Origin: Pseudarthrobacter sp. C4D7
GTDB taxonomy: Bacteria > Actinomycetota > Actinomycetes > Actinomycetales > Micrococcaceae
Assembly (NCBI RefSeq): GCF_013359725.1
Contig: NZ_JABFMW010000004.1
Span: 1 to 64,000 of the forward strand
Reading direction: 5' to 3'
Length of the DNA: 64,000 bases
This document shows positions 1-8,343 of this stretch, in pieces. Made by a program: the position numbers and the translations under genes. Each line of letters opens with the position of its first letter. Position 1 is the stretch's first letter. Under the pieces are notes generated by a model. That model worked only from the letters and a program-made list of their open reading frames with translations, had not been told where the DNA came from and ran no database searches.

Positions 1-104
1 ACGCCTGCCGCCACCGCATCCGCCAAATCGCCGAAACCCGCGACGGCTACACCGGAACATCACCGGTGGTCGCCAACGCACCGGCTGACACCTTCAAGAA
101 GTAA
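1..104 (+). CDS. C-terminal end of an unidentified protein (5' end outside window)
   Basis: An open reading frame enters from the left edge and ends at TAA 102-104, giving the last 33 residues, which end in DTFKK. The tail is moderately charged and has no membrane segment. It is too short for me to assign a family. It is followed within 14 bp by a strong hairpin, which fits a genuine gene end convergent with the gamma-glutamyltransferase gene. Function unknown. Confidence 0.5.
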   Translation, partial: ACRHRIRQIAETRDGYTGTSPVVANAPADTFKK

Positions 105-117
105 CTGCCCCAAACGT

Positions 118-169
118 CCGACGGCGGCACCTGGGTTCTGGAAGTCCGGAACCCAAGTGCCGCCGTCGG
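118..169. terminator. Bidirectional hairpin between convergent genes
   Basis: Arms 118-138 and 149-169 pair over 21 positions with a single C/A mismatch (131 against 156), and the stem can extend a little further into the short central segment. It lies between the stop at 104 and the ggt stop at 192, so it can end transcription from both sides. The flank has only a short T run (GGGGTTTAAA). Confidence 0.8.
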
Positions 170-191
170 GGTTTAAAGGTGCCTCAGCCCG

Positions 192-2027
192 TCACTTGGA
201 CGGCTTGACCACCATGGCGGACCCGCCGCCGCGCCTGACCGGCTCGGCTGCCGCCAGGGTGCGGCCGTCATCAAGGAACTCGATGGCGGTGGCTGCCCCG
301 ATCTCCGCGGCGGACGTGAACGAGTCACCCGACGGCGTCAGGACGTGGCCGAACCGGGAGGTCAGGGCCGGCCCGTACTTGTCGATGAACGCCGGTTCTG
401 CCGTCACAGTCTTGGTGTTCCGCTGGGACGCACGGGGTGCCGCAATGGCATCCGGGGTGCTCATGCCCAGGTCGATGCGGTTGACGATGGTCTGCAGGAC
501 GGTGGTGATGATGGTGGAGCCGCCCGGTGAGCCCAGGGCCAGGAACGGTTTGCCGTCCTCCAGCAGGATGGTGGGTGACATGGATGACCGCGGCCGTTTG
601 CCGGGTTCGATCCGGTTGGGGTCCGTGGCGCTGTAGACGGTGGAGAAGTCTGTGAGCTCGTTGTTCAGCAGGAAGCCTCGGCCGGGAACAACCATGCCGG
701 AGCCGCCGGTCTGTTCAATGGTCAGCGTGTACTCCACCACGTTGCCCCACTTGTCCGAGACCGTCATGTTGGTGGTGGAGATGTTCTCCGTGTCCTTCTC
801 GTCCGCGGCAGCGGCCGGTTTCATCGGGCAGGTTCCGTCGTAGTTGCTGACGTCACCGGCGGTCTGCAGGGGCTTCATGGCTGCCTTGTTGGGATCGAGC
901 TCGCAGGCGCGTTCCTTACCAAAGGTGCGATCCGTCAGCGCCTCGGTGGGAACGTCCACAAACGCCGGGTCCCCCACGTATTTGGCACGGTCCGCAAAAG
1001 CCAGCGCGCTGGCCTCCAGGTAGTGGTGCAGTACGGCAGGCTGGTCCTTTTTCAGCGCCGGCAGATCGAAGACGTCCAGAATGTTCAGCGACTCCCCCAC
1101 CGTGGTGCCGCCACTGCTGGAGGGTGCCATGCCGTAGACGTCATAGCCGCGGTAGTTCACATGCGTGGGGTCCTGGTCCAGTGCTTCGTAGTCCTTCAAA
1201 TCCTGCACTGTCATGGAACCCACCGGGACGGGGAGCTTGGTATCCGGGGACTTGGGCGGGTTCTGTACGGTCTTGGAGATCTCCTCGGCCAGCGGTCCGG
1301 TGTAGAAGGCCTTCATGCCTTTGCGTGCCAGCAGGCGGTAAGTGTCCGCGAGGTCGTGGTTCTGGAATACGGAGCCCACCTCGGGCAGCTTGCCGCCCTT
1401 GAGGTACAGGTCCTTGGTGGAGGTGAAGGCCTCGAAGCGCTTCTGGTTGTCCGCGGTCTGGTTGCGGAAGGTCTCATCCACCACGAAGCCGCGGTCCGCC
1501 ACCTTGATGGCTGGCTTCAGGGCATCCCCCAGGCTGATGCTGCCCCAGCGATCCAATGCCCGCTCCCACGTGGCGGGCGTACCTGGAATGCCTACCGAGA
1601 CGCCGCTGGTGACCAGCTCAGGGGTGAAGGGGTACGGCTTGCCGGTGGCGGGATCGATGAAGGCGTCCTGCTTGATCCCGGCAGGCGCAGTTTCCCGGCC
1701 ATCGATGGTGTTGACCTCCCCGGACTTGGCGTCGTAGTAGACGAAGTAGCCGCCACCGCCGATGCCGGCGCTGTACGGCTCAGTGACGCCCAGGGTGGCT
1801 GCGGCGGCAACCGCGGCATCCACCGCGTTGCCGCCCTTGCGGAGGACTTCGATGGCTGCAGCTGAGGCTTCCGGGTCAACGGTGCTGACTGCGCCGCCGT
1901 AACCGGTGGCGGTGGGGTCCTTGTCGGTCTGCCGGGGATCGGCCGCCGCGGGGCTGATGGCCCCCGTGGTGACGCTTAGGGCCAGCGCCGCAGTAACAGC
2001 TGCGAGCCGGCGTCCGAAATGTGGCAT
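192..2027 (-). CDS. ggt: Secreted gamma-glutamyltransferase (glutathione hydrolase)
   Basis: 611 residues. The protein belongs to the N-terminal nucleophile hydrolase family that cleaves or transfers gamma-glutamyl groups (glutathione, glutamyl peptides) outside the membrane. A signal peptide covers about residues 1-30 (RR, hydrophobic AAVTAALALSV, then an SPAAAD cleavage region). GNAVDAAVAA near 66-75 is conserved. The self-processing and catalytic threonine is probably Thr418 in STTNMTV, followed by DKWGN, and the oxyanion loop is GSPGGS at 499-504. The start at 2027 was chosen because TAGGAG lies just upstream and it leaves a clean signal peptide; an upstream in-frame start at 2087 would bury the signal. 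It is a single gene, convergent with the left-edge gene and divergent from lactate dehydrogenase. Size and motifs match full-length GGT. Confidence 0.93.
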   Translation of the reverse strand: MPHFGRRLAAVTAALALSVTTGAISPAAADPRQTDKDPTATGYGGAVSTVDPEASAAAIEVLRKGGNAVDAAVAAAATLGVTEPYSAGIGGGGYFVYYDAKSGEVNTIDGRETAPAGIKQDAFIDPATGKPYPFTPELVTSGVSVGIPGTPATWERALDRWGSISLGDALKPAIKVADRGFVVDETFRNQTADNQKRFEAFTSTKDLYLKGGKLPEVGSVFQNHDLADTYRLLARKGMKAFYTGPLAEEISKTVQNPPKSPDTKLPVPVGSMTVQDLKDYEALDQDPTHVNYRGYDVYGMAPSSSGGTTVGESLNILDVFDLPALKKDQPAVLHHYLEASALAFADRAKYVGDPAFVDVPTEALTDRTFGKERACELDPNKAAMKPLQTAGDVSNYDGTCPMKPAAAADEKDTENISTTNMTVSDKWGNVVEYTLTIEQTGGSGMVVPGRGFLLNNELTDFSTVYSATDPNRIEPGKRPRSSMSPTILLEDGKPFLALGSPGGSTIITTVLQTIVNRIDLGMSTPDAIAAPRASQRNTKTVTAEPAFIDKYGPALTSRFGHVLTPSGDSFTSAAEIGAATAIEFLDDGRTLAAAEPVRRGGGSAMVVKPSK

Positions 2028-2114
2028 GGTGGCTCCTAAAGGGATGACGAGTGATGTGGGCCACGCTACTCTCCGGGTAGGACACACTCAACGACACCGG
2101 GAAGGAAGGGCACC

Positions 2115-3062
2115 ATGCCGGGATCCAAACTCGCGGTAGTGGGCGCAGGCAGCGTCGGAACTTCGCTGGCGTACGCGGCACTGATCCGTGGCTCCGCCAG
2201 CAACATCGCGTTGTTCGATGTCAACGCGCCCAAGGCGGAGGCCGAAGCCTTGGACCTGGCCCATGGCAGCCAGTTCGCGGCAGCTTCCGCCACCGTCAGC
2301 GGCGGCGGGGATATCGCCGTGACGGAAGGCGCCGACGTCGTGGTCATCACAGCCGGGGCCAAGCAGAACCCCGGCCAGAGCCGGCTGGACCTCGCCGGCA
2401 CGAATGTGCGGATCCTGGAACAGCTGATGCCGCCGCTGCTGGAGCGGGCACCCGGTGCTGTCTATGTCCTGGTGACCAATCCCTGCGACGTCCTGACGGT
2501 GGCCGCGCAGCAAATCTCCGGCCTGCCCCCGGAGCGGATCTTCTCCTCGGGTACGGTACTGGACACGTCCCGGCTGCGCTGGCTGCTGGCCCGCCGGGCA
2601 GGCGTTTCGGTCTCCAGCGTCCACGCCAGCATGGTGGGTGAACACGGCGACACCGAGTTCCCGCTCTGGTCCGGCGCCACCATCGGCCCGGTGCCGATCC
2701 GTGAATGGACGGACCACGGCGAGCGGATCTTCACACCCGAATACCTCACCAATACTGCACAGGAAGTGGTGCAGGCCGCCTACAAGGTGATCGCCGGCAA
2801 GGGGGCCACAAACTACGCCATCGGCCTCTCCGGGGCCCGCATCGTCGAGGCCCTGCTCCGCGACGACAACGCCGTCCTGCCGGTCTCCACGGTCCTGTCG
2901 GGGCTACACGGGATCTCCGGGGTGGCCCTGTCCCTGCCCAGCGTGGTCGGCCGCGGCGGCGTGCACCGCGTCCTGGAGACACCCATGGACGACGGCGAGC
3001 TGGCAGCACTGCGGCACTCCGCGGATACCCTGCGCCACACCATGGACGCGCTGGGCATCTGA
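2115..3062 (+). CDS. ldh: L-lactate dehydrogenase
   Basis: 315 residues, a typical LDH/MDH superfamily length. It interconverts pyruvate and L-lactate with NAD(H) in the cytoplasm. The Rossmann motif is GAGSVG at 10-15 and Asp35 should bind the NAD ribose. The mobile loop AKQNPGQSR (82-90) carries a Gln at the position that favours lactate over malate and the arginine that polarises the substrate. NPCDVLT is at 122-128, the substrate-binding Arg is in LDTSRLRW (149-156), and the catalytic His is His177 in GEHGD. The ribosome site GGAAGGAAGGG precedes the ATG. It is monocistronic, with the GNAT/AAA+ gene 118 bp downstream. Confidence 0.92.
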   Translation: MPGSKLAVVGAGSVGTSLAYAALIRGSASNIALFDVNAPKAEAEALDLAHGSQFAAASATVSGGGDIAVTEGADVVVITAGAKQNPGQSRLDLAGTNVRILEQLMPPLLERAPGAVYVLVTNPCDVLTVAAQQISGLPPERIFSSGTVLDTSRLRWLLARRAGVSVSSVHASMVGEHGDTEFPLWSGATIGPVPIREWTDHGERIFTPEYLTNTAQEVVQAAYKVIAGKGATNYAIGLSGARIVEALLRDDNAVLPVSTVLSGLHGISGVALSLPSVVGRGGVHRVLETPMDDGELAALRHSADTLRHTMDALGI

Positions 3063-3180
3063 CGGCCGTCATGCAACGCCGCCGCAACCCTCCCGTGCGG
3101 CGGGTTCGCATAAGCTCAGTTCCAGGTGCCAAACGCAGGCCACCGGGACTGGCTCAACGACGAACCAACAGGAGTAACGC

Positions 3181-4497
3181 ATGACCAACTGGCGGATCAG
3201 GGATTTCCATTCGGCGGACCTGGACGGCATCCTGCACCTGTGGGAGACGCTGAAGGCGAACAACGTGGAACCCGTCTACGCCCTGTCCGAGGTCCTCGCC
3301 TCCTGCGAAAAGGACCATGCAGTGGTGGCGGTGCTGGGCGAGCAGGTGGTGGGAGCCGCCGTCGGACGCGCCGCGCACGACCAAGGCTGGATTGTCTTCC
3401 TGGCCACCCTGCCCGAGTACCGCGGCCGGGGCATCGGCACCTCCCTGCTCGCCGCCGTCGAAAACCGGATGGCTCCGCACGGCCTGAACAAGCTCTCTGC
3501 GCTGATGCCGGAATCAGAAACCCGTGTGGAGGCGTTCCTGGGCCGGGGCTTCGCGCTCAAGAAGAACCTCCGCTACTTCGAACGGACCATCCCCGTCCAG
3601 CGCCAGGAACTCGGTGCCCTCGGCCAGCTGGGCGGCCGGGTCCTGGCCCGCGACCTGTGGGAAAACGTGGCCGGCATGCGTAACGAGAAGGAACTGCTCG
3701 AACGCCGCCTGGTGCTTCCGCTCGCGGAGGCGGACCTGGCGGATGAGTTCGGCGTGGTGCCGCCGCGCGCCGTGGTGCTGTTCGGCCCGCCCGGCACCGG
3801 CAAGACCACCTTCGCCAAGGCCATCGCCTCGCGGCTCGAGTGGCCGTTCGTGGAGGTGTTCCCCTCCCGTTTGGCCGGCGATCCCCAGGGCCTGGCGGGA
3901 GCGCTGCGCGAGACTTTCCTGGAAATCGCCGAGCTGGAGCACGCCGTGGTGTTTATCGACGAGGTGGAGGAGATCGCATCCCAGCGGGCCGGGGACCCGC
4001 CGTCGCCGCTGCAGGGCGTGACCAACGAGCTGCTCAAGATCATCCCGGCATTCCGCGAACAGCCCGGCCGGCTCCTGGTCTGCGCAACCAACTTCATCCG
4101 CGCGCTGGACTCCGCATTCCTGCGGCACGGCCGGTTCGATTACGTCATACCCATCGGCTTGCCGGACCGGCAGGCACGCGAGGCGATGTGGCAGCGCTTC
4201 ATCCCTGCCACCGTGGTGGATGCCGTGGATGTGGAGCTGCTGGTGGAGCGCACCGAGGGCTTCTCGCCCGCAGACATCGAGTACGCAGCGCGCAGCGCCT
4301 CCCAGCGGGCGCTGGAGAAGGCAGTGTACGACGACGGCGGGCTGGCTTCCGGCGGCGACGTTTCAGTCCGCGAAGCGGTCCGGAAGGGCCCCTCCACCCA
4401 GGACTACCTCGACGCCATCGGCGATACACGCACCACCGTCAGCGCCGAGGTGCAGGCAGACTTCCTGGAGGACATCGAGGCGCTGGGGCGGGTCTAG
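3181..4497 (+). CDS. GNAT N-acetyltransferase fused to an AAA+ ATPase
   Basis: 438 residues with two recognisable domains in one frame. Residues about 1-140 form a GNAT fold with the acetyl-CoA loop RGRGIG at 81-86 (preceded by LATLPEY). Residues about 180-375 form an AAA+ module of the FtsH/Cdc48-like class: Walker A GPPGTGKT 202-209, Walker B VVFIDEVEE 256-264, sensor 1 CATN 301-304, a candidate arginine finger in RHGRFD 315-320, and sensor 2 region GFSPADIE 360-367. There is no zinc-protease tail and no membrane helix, so it is not FtsH. GGAG lies 6 bp before the ATG. The substrate is unknown; an ATP-driven remodeller with a protein- or small-molecule acetylating arm is an inference. The stop overlaps that of the next convergent gene by 4 bp. 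Confidence 0.85.
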   Translation: MTNWRIRDFHSADLDGILHLWETLKANNVEPVYALSEVLASCEKDHAVVAVLGEQVVGAAVGRAAHDQGWIVFLATLPEYRGRGIGTSLLAAVENRMAPHGLNKLSALMPESETRVEAFLGRGFALKKNLRYFERTIPVQRQELGALGQLGGRVLARDLWENVAGMRNEKELLERRLVLPLAEADLADEFGVVPPRAVVLFGPPGTGKTTFAKAIASRLEWPFVEVFPSRLAGDPQGLAGALRETFLEIAELEHAVVFIDEVEEIASQRAGDPPSPLQGVTNELLKIIPAFREQPGRLLVCATNFIRALDSAFLRHGRFDYVIPIGLPDRQAREAMWQRFIPATVVDAVDVELLVERTEGFSPADIEYAARSASQRALEKAVYDDGGLASGGDVSVREAVRKGPSTQDYLDAIGDTRTTVSAEVQADFLEDIEALGRV

Positions 4498-5102
4498 TCC
4501 CCGGAGCCGGCGTCGTACCGAAGGTTTTCGTAATCGGTGTCATCCGCCTCGTCCAACTGTTCGTCGAACTCTTCCAGCAGCCAGGGGTTGACGCGGGCCA
4601 GGATTTTGCGGATCTCCTCCACGTCAACGGCCGCGTAAAGCACAGGCCGGGCGTCCAGGTATTTAGTAACGGGCGGCTTGTCGGGCCACTTTTCGGCCAG
4701 CGCCTGGACGCGTTCGGGCAGTGAATTGTGCGCATTGTCGGCGATCTTGACCAGGGCGGCATCATGGTCCTGGGCTATCTCATGGATGCCGGACAGGTAG
4801 TCATCAGGGTTTTCGTGCAGCCGGTTGGTGACCCGTTCAATGATGTCGACGGCGCGCTCGGAGACCCCCATGTCCAGCAGCGCCTGCCGGGTCATCGGGG
4901 TGTCCTCGGCAATGTCATGAAGGTACCCGGCGATCCGGACGTCGTCGTCGAAGTCTGCCAGGGCGTCTCCCACTGCCAGCACATGCTCCTTGTAGGGCCG
5001 CTTGAGCTTGTCCTTCTGGCGGTTGTGCGCCACCTCCGCAAGGACACGGGCTGTCTCGGGCGTGAAACTGCTGGCGGCGCGGTGTTCCGTGGATTCTGGC
5101 AT
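4494..5102 (-). CDS. HD-domain protein (putative metal-dependent phosphohydrolase)
   Basis: 202 residues. The HD-superfamily signature is visible as an N-terminal His in the KRPYKEH region, YLHDIAEDT (the HD pair) and VKIADNAHN (distal Asp). This arrangement resembles the HD domain of RelA/SpoT-type and guanosine-polyphosphate hydrolases, but there is no synthetase domain, TGS or ACT. The C-terminal 60 residues are acidic (DEQLDEADDTDYEN). Substrate unknown. It starts 9 bp after the gluQ stop, so the two are probably cotranscribed. Its stop codon overlaps the stop of the convergent GNAT/AAA+ gene by 4 bp, leaving no room for a terminator. Confidence 0.75.
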   Translation of the reverse strand: MPESTEHRAASSFTPETARVLAEVAHNRQKDKLKRPYKEHVLAVGDALADFDDDVRIAGYLHDIAEDTPMTRQALLDMGVSERAVDIIERVTNRLHENPDDYLSGIHEIAQDHDAALVKIADNAHNSLPERVQALAEKWPDKPPVTKYLDARPVLYAAVDVEEIRKILARVNPWLLEEFDEQLDEADDTDYENLRYDAGSGD

Positions 5103-5111
5103 GACTCCAGA

Positions 5112-6011
5112 CTACGGGGCGGAACGGCCGCCGGGGGCGGACCAGACCCACGGTTCCCGGGGCAGCAGCCCGGGATCAAACCCGGCCAGGGCACGCTCGA
5201 GCGGCCCCGGAGGAAGCCCCAACGAGGCGAGCAGGTGGTCCCGCACCGCATCGGCGCCGATGCCGGCCGCTGCCAGGTCCGCCAGCGTGACGGCACCGTC
5301 GCGCTTGGCCAGCCTGGCGCCGTCGCGGTTAACCACCAGGGGCACATGGGCATATTCCGGAACGGGAATATTCAGGAGCGCTGCGAGATAGGCCTGCCGC
5401 GGGGTGGAGGGCAGCAGGTCATCGCCGCGGACCACCTGGTCTATGCCCTGCTCGGCATCATCGACCACCACGGCGAGGTTGTAGGCGGTGACGCCGTCAT
5501 TGCGCCGCAGCACAAAGTCGTCCACCACACCCGTGAAGGGGCCGTGCAGGACGTCCTGGACCGTGTAGTCGGTGACGCCGGCCCGCAACCGCAGGGCGGC
5601 CGGGCGGATGGACCGTTTGAACTCCCGTTCCGCCGGATCCAGGTTGCGGCAGGTGCCCGGATAGGCACCCTGCGGTGCATGGGGCGCCGAGGCCGCTTCC
5701 TGGATCTCCCGGCGGGTGCAGAAGCATTCATACGTCAGTCCGGCGTCTTCGAGCCGGGCGATCGCCTGGTCATACAACGGTCCGCGTTCGGTCTGCCGGA
5801 CTGCGTCGCCGTCCCAGGTCACGCCGACCGCGGACAGGTCGCGCAGCTGTACCGCTTCTGCTCCTGCACGGGCCCGGTCCAGGTCCTCCACCCGCAGCAG
5901 GAACCTGCGCGCGGTGGATCGGGCAAACAGCCAGGCAAGGATGGCGGTCCGCAGGTTTCCCGCATGTAGCTCTCCGGAAGGGCTGGGGGCAAAACGGCCG
6001 GCAGAGGTCAT
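5112..6011 (-). CDS. gluQ: Glutamyl-Q tRNA(Asp) synthetase
   Basis: 299 residues. It is a truncated paralog of glutamyl-tRNA synthetase that lacks the anticodon-binding domain and attaches glutamate to queuosine in the anticodon of tRNA(Asp). FAPSPSGELHAGNL (near the N terminus) is the HIGH-equivalent region and RLAKRDGAV is the KMSKS-equivalent loop. CFC (after YE) plus a later Tyr and Cys (PGTCR) fit the zinc site of this family. The length is right for GluQ (about 290-310) and too short for GltX (about 480). AGGG lies 7 bp before the ATG. It is the first gene of a probable pair with the HD protein; the 5' gap holds a long hairpin. Confidence 0.9.
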   Translation of the reverse strand: MTSAGRFAPSPSGELHAGNLRTAILAWLFARSTARRFLLRVEDLDRARAGAEAVQLRDLSAVGVTWDGDAVRQTERGPLYDQAIARLEDAGLTYECFCTRREIQEAASAPHAPQGAYPGTCRNLDPAEREFKRSIRPAALRLRAGVTDYTVQDVLHGPFTGVVDDFVLRRNDGVTAYNLAVVVDDAEQGIDQVVRGDDLLPSTPRQAYLAALLNIPVPEYAHVPLVVNRDGARLAKRDGAVTLADLAAAGIGADAVRDHLLASLGLPPGPLERALAGFDPGLLPREPWVWSAPGGRSAP

Positions 6012-6036
6012 GGCACAACCCTAGACGGAACAACAC

Positions 6037-6098
6037 AAGAGCCCCTCAGCTACCGATGACTGCGGAAAATCCGTTACGTCGGTAGCTCAGGGGCTCTT
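6037..6098. repeat. 20-bp inverted repeat in the gluQ / Lrp divergent gap
   Basis: Arms 6037-6056 and 6079-6098 match over 20 bp with one C/C mismatch (6047 against 6088) around a 22-nt loop. The rest of the 319-bp gap (6012-6330) holds the candidate Lrp boxes described separately and no credible gene. Because the flanking genes diverge, a terminator is not expected here unless a small unannotated transcript ends at this site. There is no T tract on either side. Confidence 0.7.
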
Positions 6099-6296
6099 GC
6101 CGTGTTTGCAGAGTGAGCATGGTGTGAACAAGCCTCAATCAGCGGCGGCCTCCTTGCGGGAAGCGGTGTCCAGCCTGCCGGGTGGTGTGCCGGGAACCTG
6201 TAGCCTGCGGGGACCAGCGGTAGCTTTTGCCCTTGTTGCCACTATTTCAGCAGATCTTCTACAGTTAGAACAACAAGCAGGACTTGGGTTAGTCAT

Positions 6297-6339
6297 TCTG
6301 ATCAAATCCTGAGCATGGATCAGACAGGAAGTGATCAGA
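6297..6339. promoter_or_regulatory. Candidate operator cluster with three TGATCAGA-type boxes
   Basis: TCTGATCA at 6297-6304, GATCAGA at 6318-6324 and TGATCAGA at 6332-6339. The outer two form an 8-bp inverted repeat and the last two are direct copies 15 bp apart. The cluster overlaps the start of the Lrp-family gene, which suggests autoregulation. No regulator binding is known to me for this exact word. Confidence 0.4.
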
Positions 6340-6798
6340 TTGCAGGAACTGGACGCTACGGACAAGCGCATCCTGAAGGCCTTGGATGAGGATCCGCGCG
6401 TCCCGATCATGGTGCTGGCGCAAAAGCTGGGCCTGGCCCGTGGGACCGTGCAGTCGCGGCTGGAGCGGATGTCGGCCTCGGGGGCCTTACGCCCCAACAG
6501 CAGCCGCGTCCTCCCGGCGGCCCTGGGCAGGGGTGTGGCTGCTGCCGTGAGCGCGGAGCTGGACCAAAGCCACCTGAACGAGGCCATCGCCGCGCTGCGC
6601 AGGATTCCGGAAGTCCTGGAGTGCCACGCGCCGGCCGGTGACACCGACCTCCTGATCCGGGTGGTGGCCAAGAGCCCGGATGATCTTTACCGCGTCTCCG
6701 AAGAAATTCGCCTCTGCCCCGGCATCGTCCGGACATCCACCAGCATGTTCCTGCGCGAGGTCATCCCGTACCGCACCACCGGCCTCCTGGGAGGATAG
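6331..6798 (+). CDS. Lrp/AsnC-family transcriptional regulator
   Basis: 155 residues. The N-terminal winged HTH (LDATDKRILKALDEDPRV..LAQKLGLARGTVQSRLERM) is followed by a RAM/ligand-sensing domain with AGDTDLLIRVVAKSPDDLY. The length matches the family. The GTG at 6331 follows AGGAA too closely to be ideal; a TTG at 6340, which would make the protein start just before ELDATDK, has better spacing to the same AGGAA, so the true start may be three codons later. Effector unknown. Three GATCAGA boxes overlap the start. Downstream is a WXG100-like gene 66 bp away; a regulatory link is not shown. Confidence 0.85.
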   Translation: MIRLQELDATDKRILKALDEDPRVPIMVLAQKLGLARGTVQSRLERMSASGALRPNSSRVLPAALGRGVAAAVSAELDQSHLNEAIAALRRIPEVLECHAPAGDTDLLIRVVAKSPDDLYRVSEEIRLCPGIVRTSTSMFLREVIPYRTTGLLGG

Positions 6799-6864
6799 TC
6801 CTCCCCATCGCCGGGGCGCGGCAGCCCGGTTAGGCTGGCGGGAGGATTCAACCGGGGGGAACAC

Positions 6865-8343
6865 ATGGCGGGGAACTTTTACGGCAGCGACGTGGCGCAG
6901 CTCAGGCAGCTCGCCAAGGAGCTCACCGGCAGCGCCAACCGGCTCAACTCCCTGGGGCAGCAGCTCTCCAGCAGCATCGGCTCCGGGTTGTGGAAAGGGC
7001 GCGACGGCGAGAGGTTCCGCAATGACTGGACCTCCTCGCACGCCAAGCTCCTGAGGTCGGCCACCGCCGGGCTGGAATCGGCGTCCAAAGCCCTCCTTGC
7101 CAACGTGGACGAGCAGGAGAAAGCAAGCGCCGGCGGCGGTGCCGGGGGTGCAGCCGGCGGTTCTCCCGCAGGCACCCCCGCACGTGAGCTGACAGACGAA
7201 CTCAGCGGCATGTCGCCCCAGGAACGGGATGCGTACCTGAAGTCCGCGGAGTTCCAGCAGTGGGTCCGGGAGAGCCAGGCCAACGCCGATGCCGCCAAGA
7301 CCGTCCTGGACGGCCTGGTGGACTCGGGTGTGCTATCCCCCACGCGGCCGGGAGGCCGGGCCAACGGCTATGGCACCTTCCTCCAGCAGTACTGGGCGGA
7401 GTCCGCCATGCGGCAGGCCGGGATCGATCCCGGCCACTGGGACCCGGCAAAGGGCGTCGACTACAACCGCGCCGACATCTACAAGGTGTACGCCTTTTAC
7501 GCAGAGCTGTACAAGGCCGATCCCCGCATGGAGTGGATCGGCATGGCAAACCAGGTGGGGCCAACGTTCATTGCCGGCTTTGAGGACATCGCGTTCCTCC
7601 ATCACATGGCGGCGGCCGGCCGTGACATCACTCCGCTGATCGCGGGAGCAGACCCGGTGACCAAGGCAGCCCTTCGGGCCCTTGCCACGGCCGGAACCTC
7701 TGAGCTGCAGTTCTACGAGACCACCTTCCTGAAGATGCAGAAGGAGATCTTCTCGGACATCGGATCCCAGCACTTCGCCTATCAGCAGGGCGGGATCGCC
7801 GAAATCCAGCGCCTGGAGGCCGCCGGCATGGTGACCCCGCGCATGGCTGACGCGTGGGGAGGCATCGATTCCGTTCCGCCGTATTCCGGACCGGAGGGCT
7901 ACCACCACCTGACGCCGGCCCAGCAAACGGCCCTGCACCAGGCATCCTTCAACATGGCCGACCAGGAACAGAACTACATCATTGCCGACGACTACGACAA
8001 CATCCGGGCACGACCCACGGGAGTGCCGTTTACCGAAGCCATGACCGTCCTGGGCGAACCAAGCCTCGTTGGAGCCAAGTCCTACTACGAGCAGTTCCCC
8101 GCGGTCACCCCCTACGCGGACGTCCGGCGGTTTCCCCCGGTTGGCATCGACGTCCATCACGGCAACATCTCCGATCGGCAGGACCGCTGGAACCTGATCG
8201 ACCAGGACACGCTGGGGGCCTATGAGAAATGGCTGCACGGCGAGAAAGACCCCTACGGTGAGATGGTGAAGCCCATGCCTGCCCGAGTGGAGGAGTACCG
8301 GATGGTACCCAAGGAAGTCCGCGATGCCGTGGGTGCGCCATGA
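6865..8343 (+). CDS. WXG100-like protein with long uncharacterised C-terminal region
   Basis: 492 residues. The first 85 residues look like a WXG100/ESAT-6-type helical hairpin: helix, then the turn WKG at 43-45 followed by RDGERF, then a second helix ending near DEQEKA. A Gly/Ala-rich linker (88-104) leads to a domain of about 380 residues that I do not recognise; it has aromatic-rich stretches (YKVYAFYAELYKADPRMEW) and a conserved-looking C-terminal half with DRWNLIDQDTLGAYEKW. No signal peptide or membrane helix, which fits type VII-type export. GGGGGGAA precedes the ATG. Its stop overlaps the next start as ATGA, so the two are translationally coupled. It could be a polymorphic-toxin-like effector or an envelope protein; no toxin fold is evident. 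Confidence 0.7.
   Translation: MAGNFYGSDVAQLRQLAKELTGSANRLNSLGQQLSSSIGSGLWKGRDGERFRNDWTSSHAKLLRSATAGLESASKALLANVDEQEKASAGGGAGGAAGGSPAGTPARELTDELSGMSPQERDAYLKSAEFQQWVRESQANADAAKTVLDGLVDSGVLSPTRPGGRANGYGTFLQQYWAESAMRQAGIDPGHWDPAKGVDYNRADIYKVYAFYAELYKADPRMEWIGMANQVGPTFIAGFEDIAFLHHMAAAGRDITPLIAGADPVTKAALRALATAGTSELQFYETTFLKMQKEIFSDIGSQHFAYQQGGIAEIQRLEAAGMVTPRMADAWGGIDSVPPYSGPEGYHHLTPAQQTALHQASFNMADQEQNYIIADDYDNIRARPTGVPFTEAMTVLGEPSLVGAKSYYEQFPAVTPYADVRRFPPVGIDVHHGNISDRQDRWNLIDQDTLGAYEKWLHGEKDPYGEMVKPMPARVEEYRMVPKEVRDAVGAP

Noticed and set aside
6079..6150. GGTAGCTCAG followed by GGGC looks like the D-arm region of a tRNA
   Set aside because: No anticodon stem, no T-loop (GGTTCGA-type) and no acceptor pairing follow; the bases are the right arm of the 6037-6098 inverted repeat.
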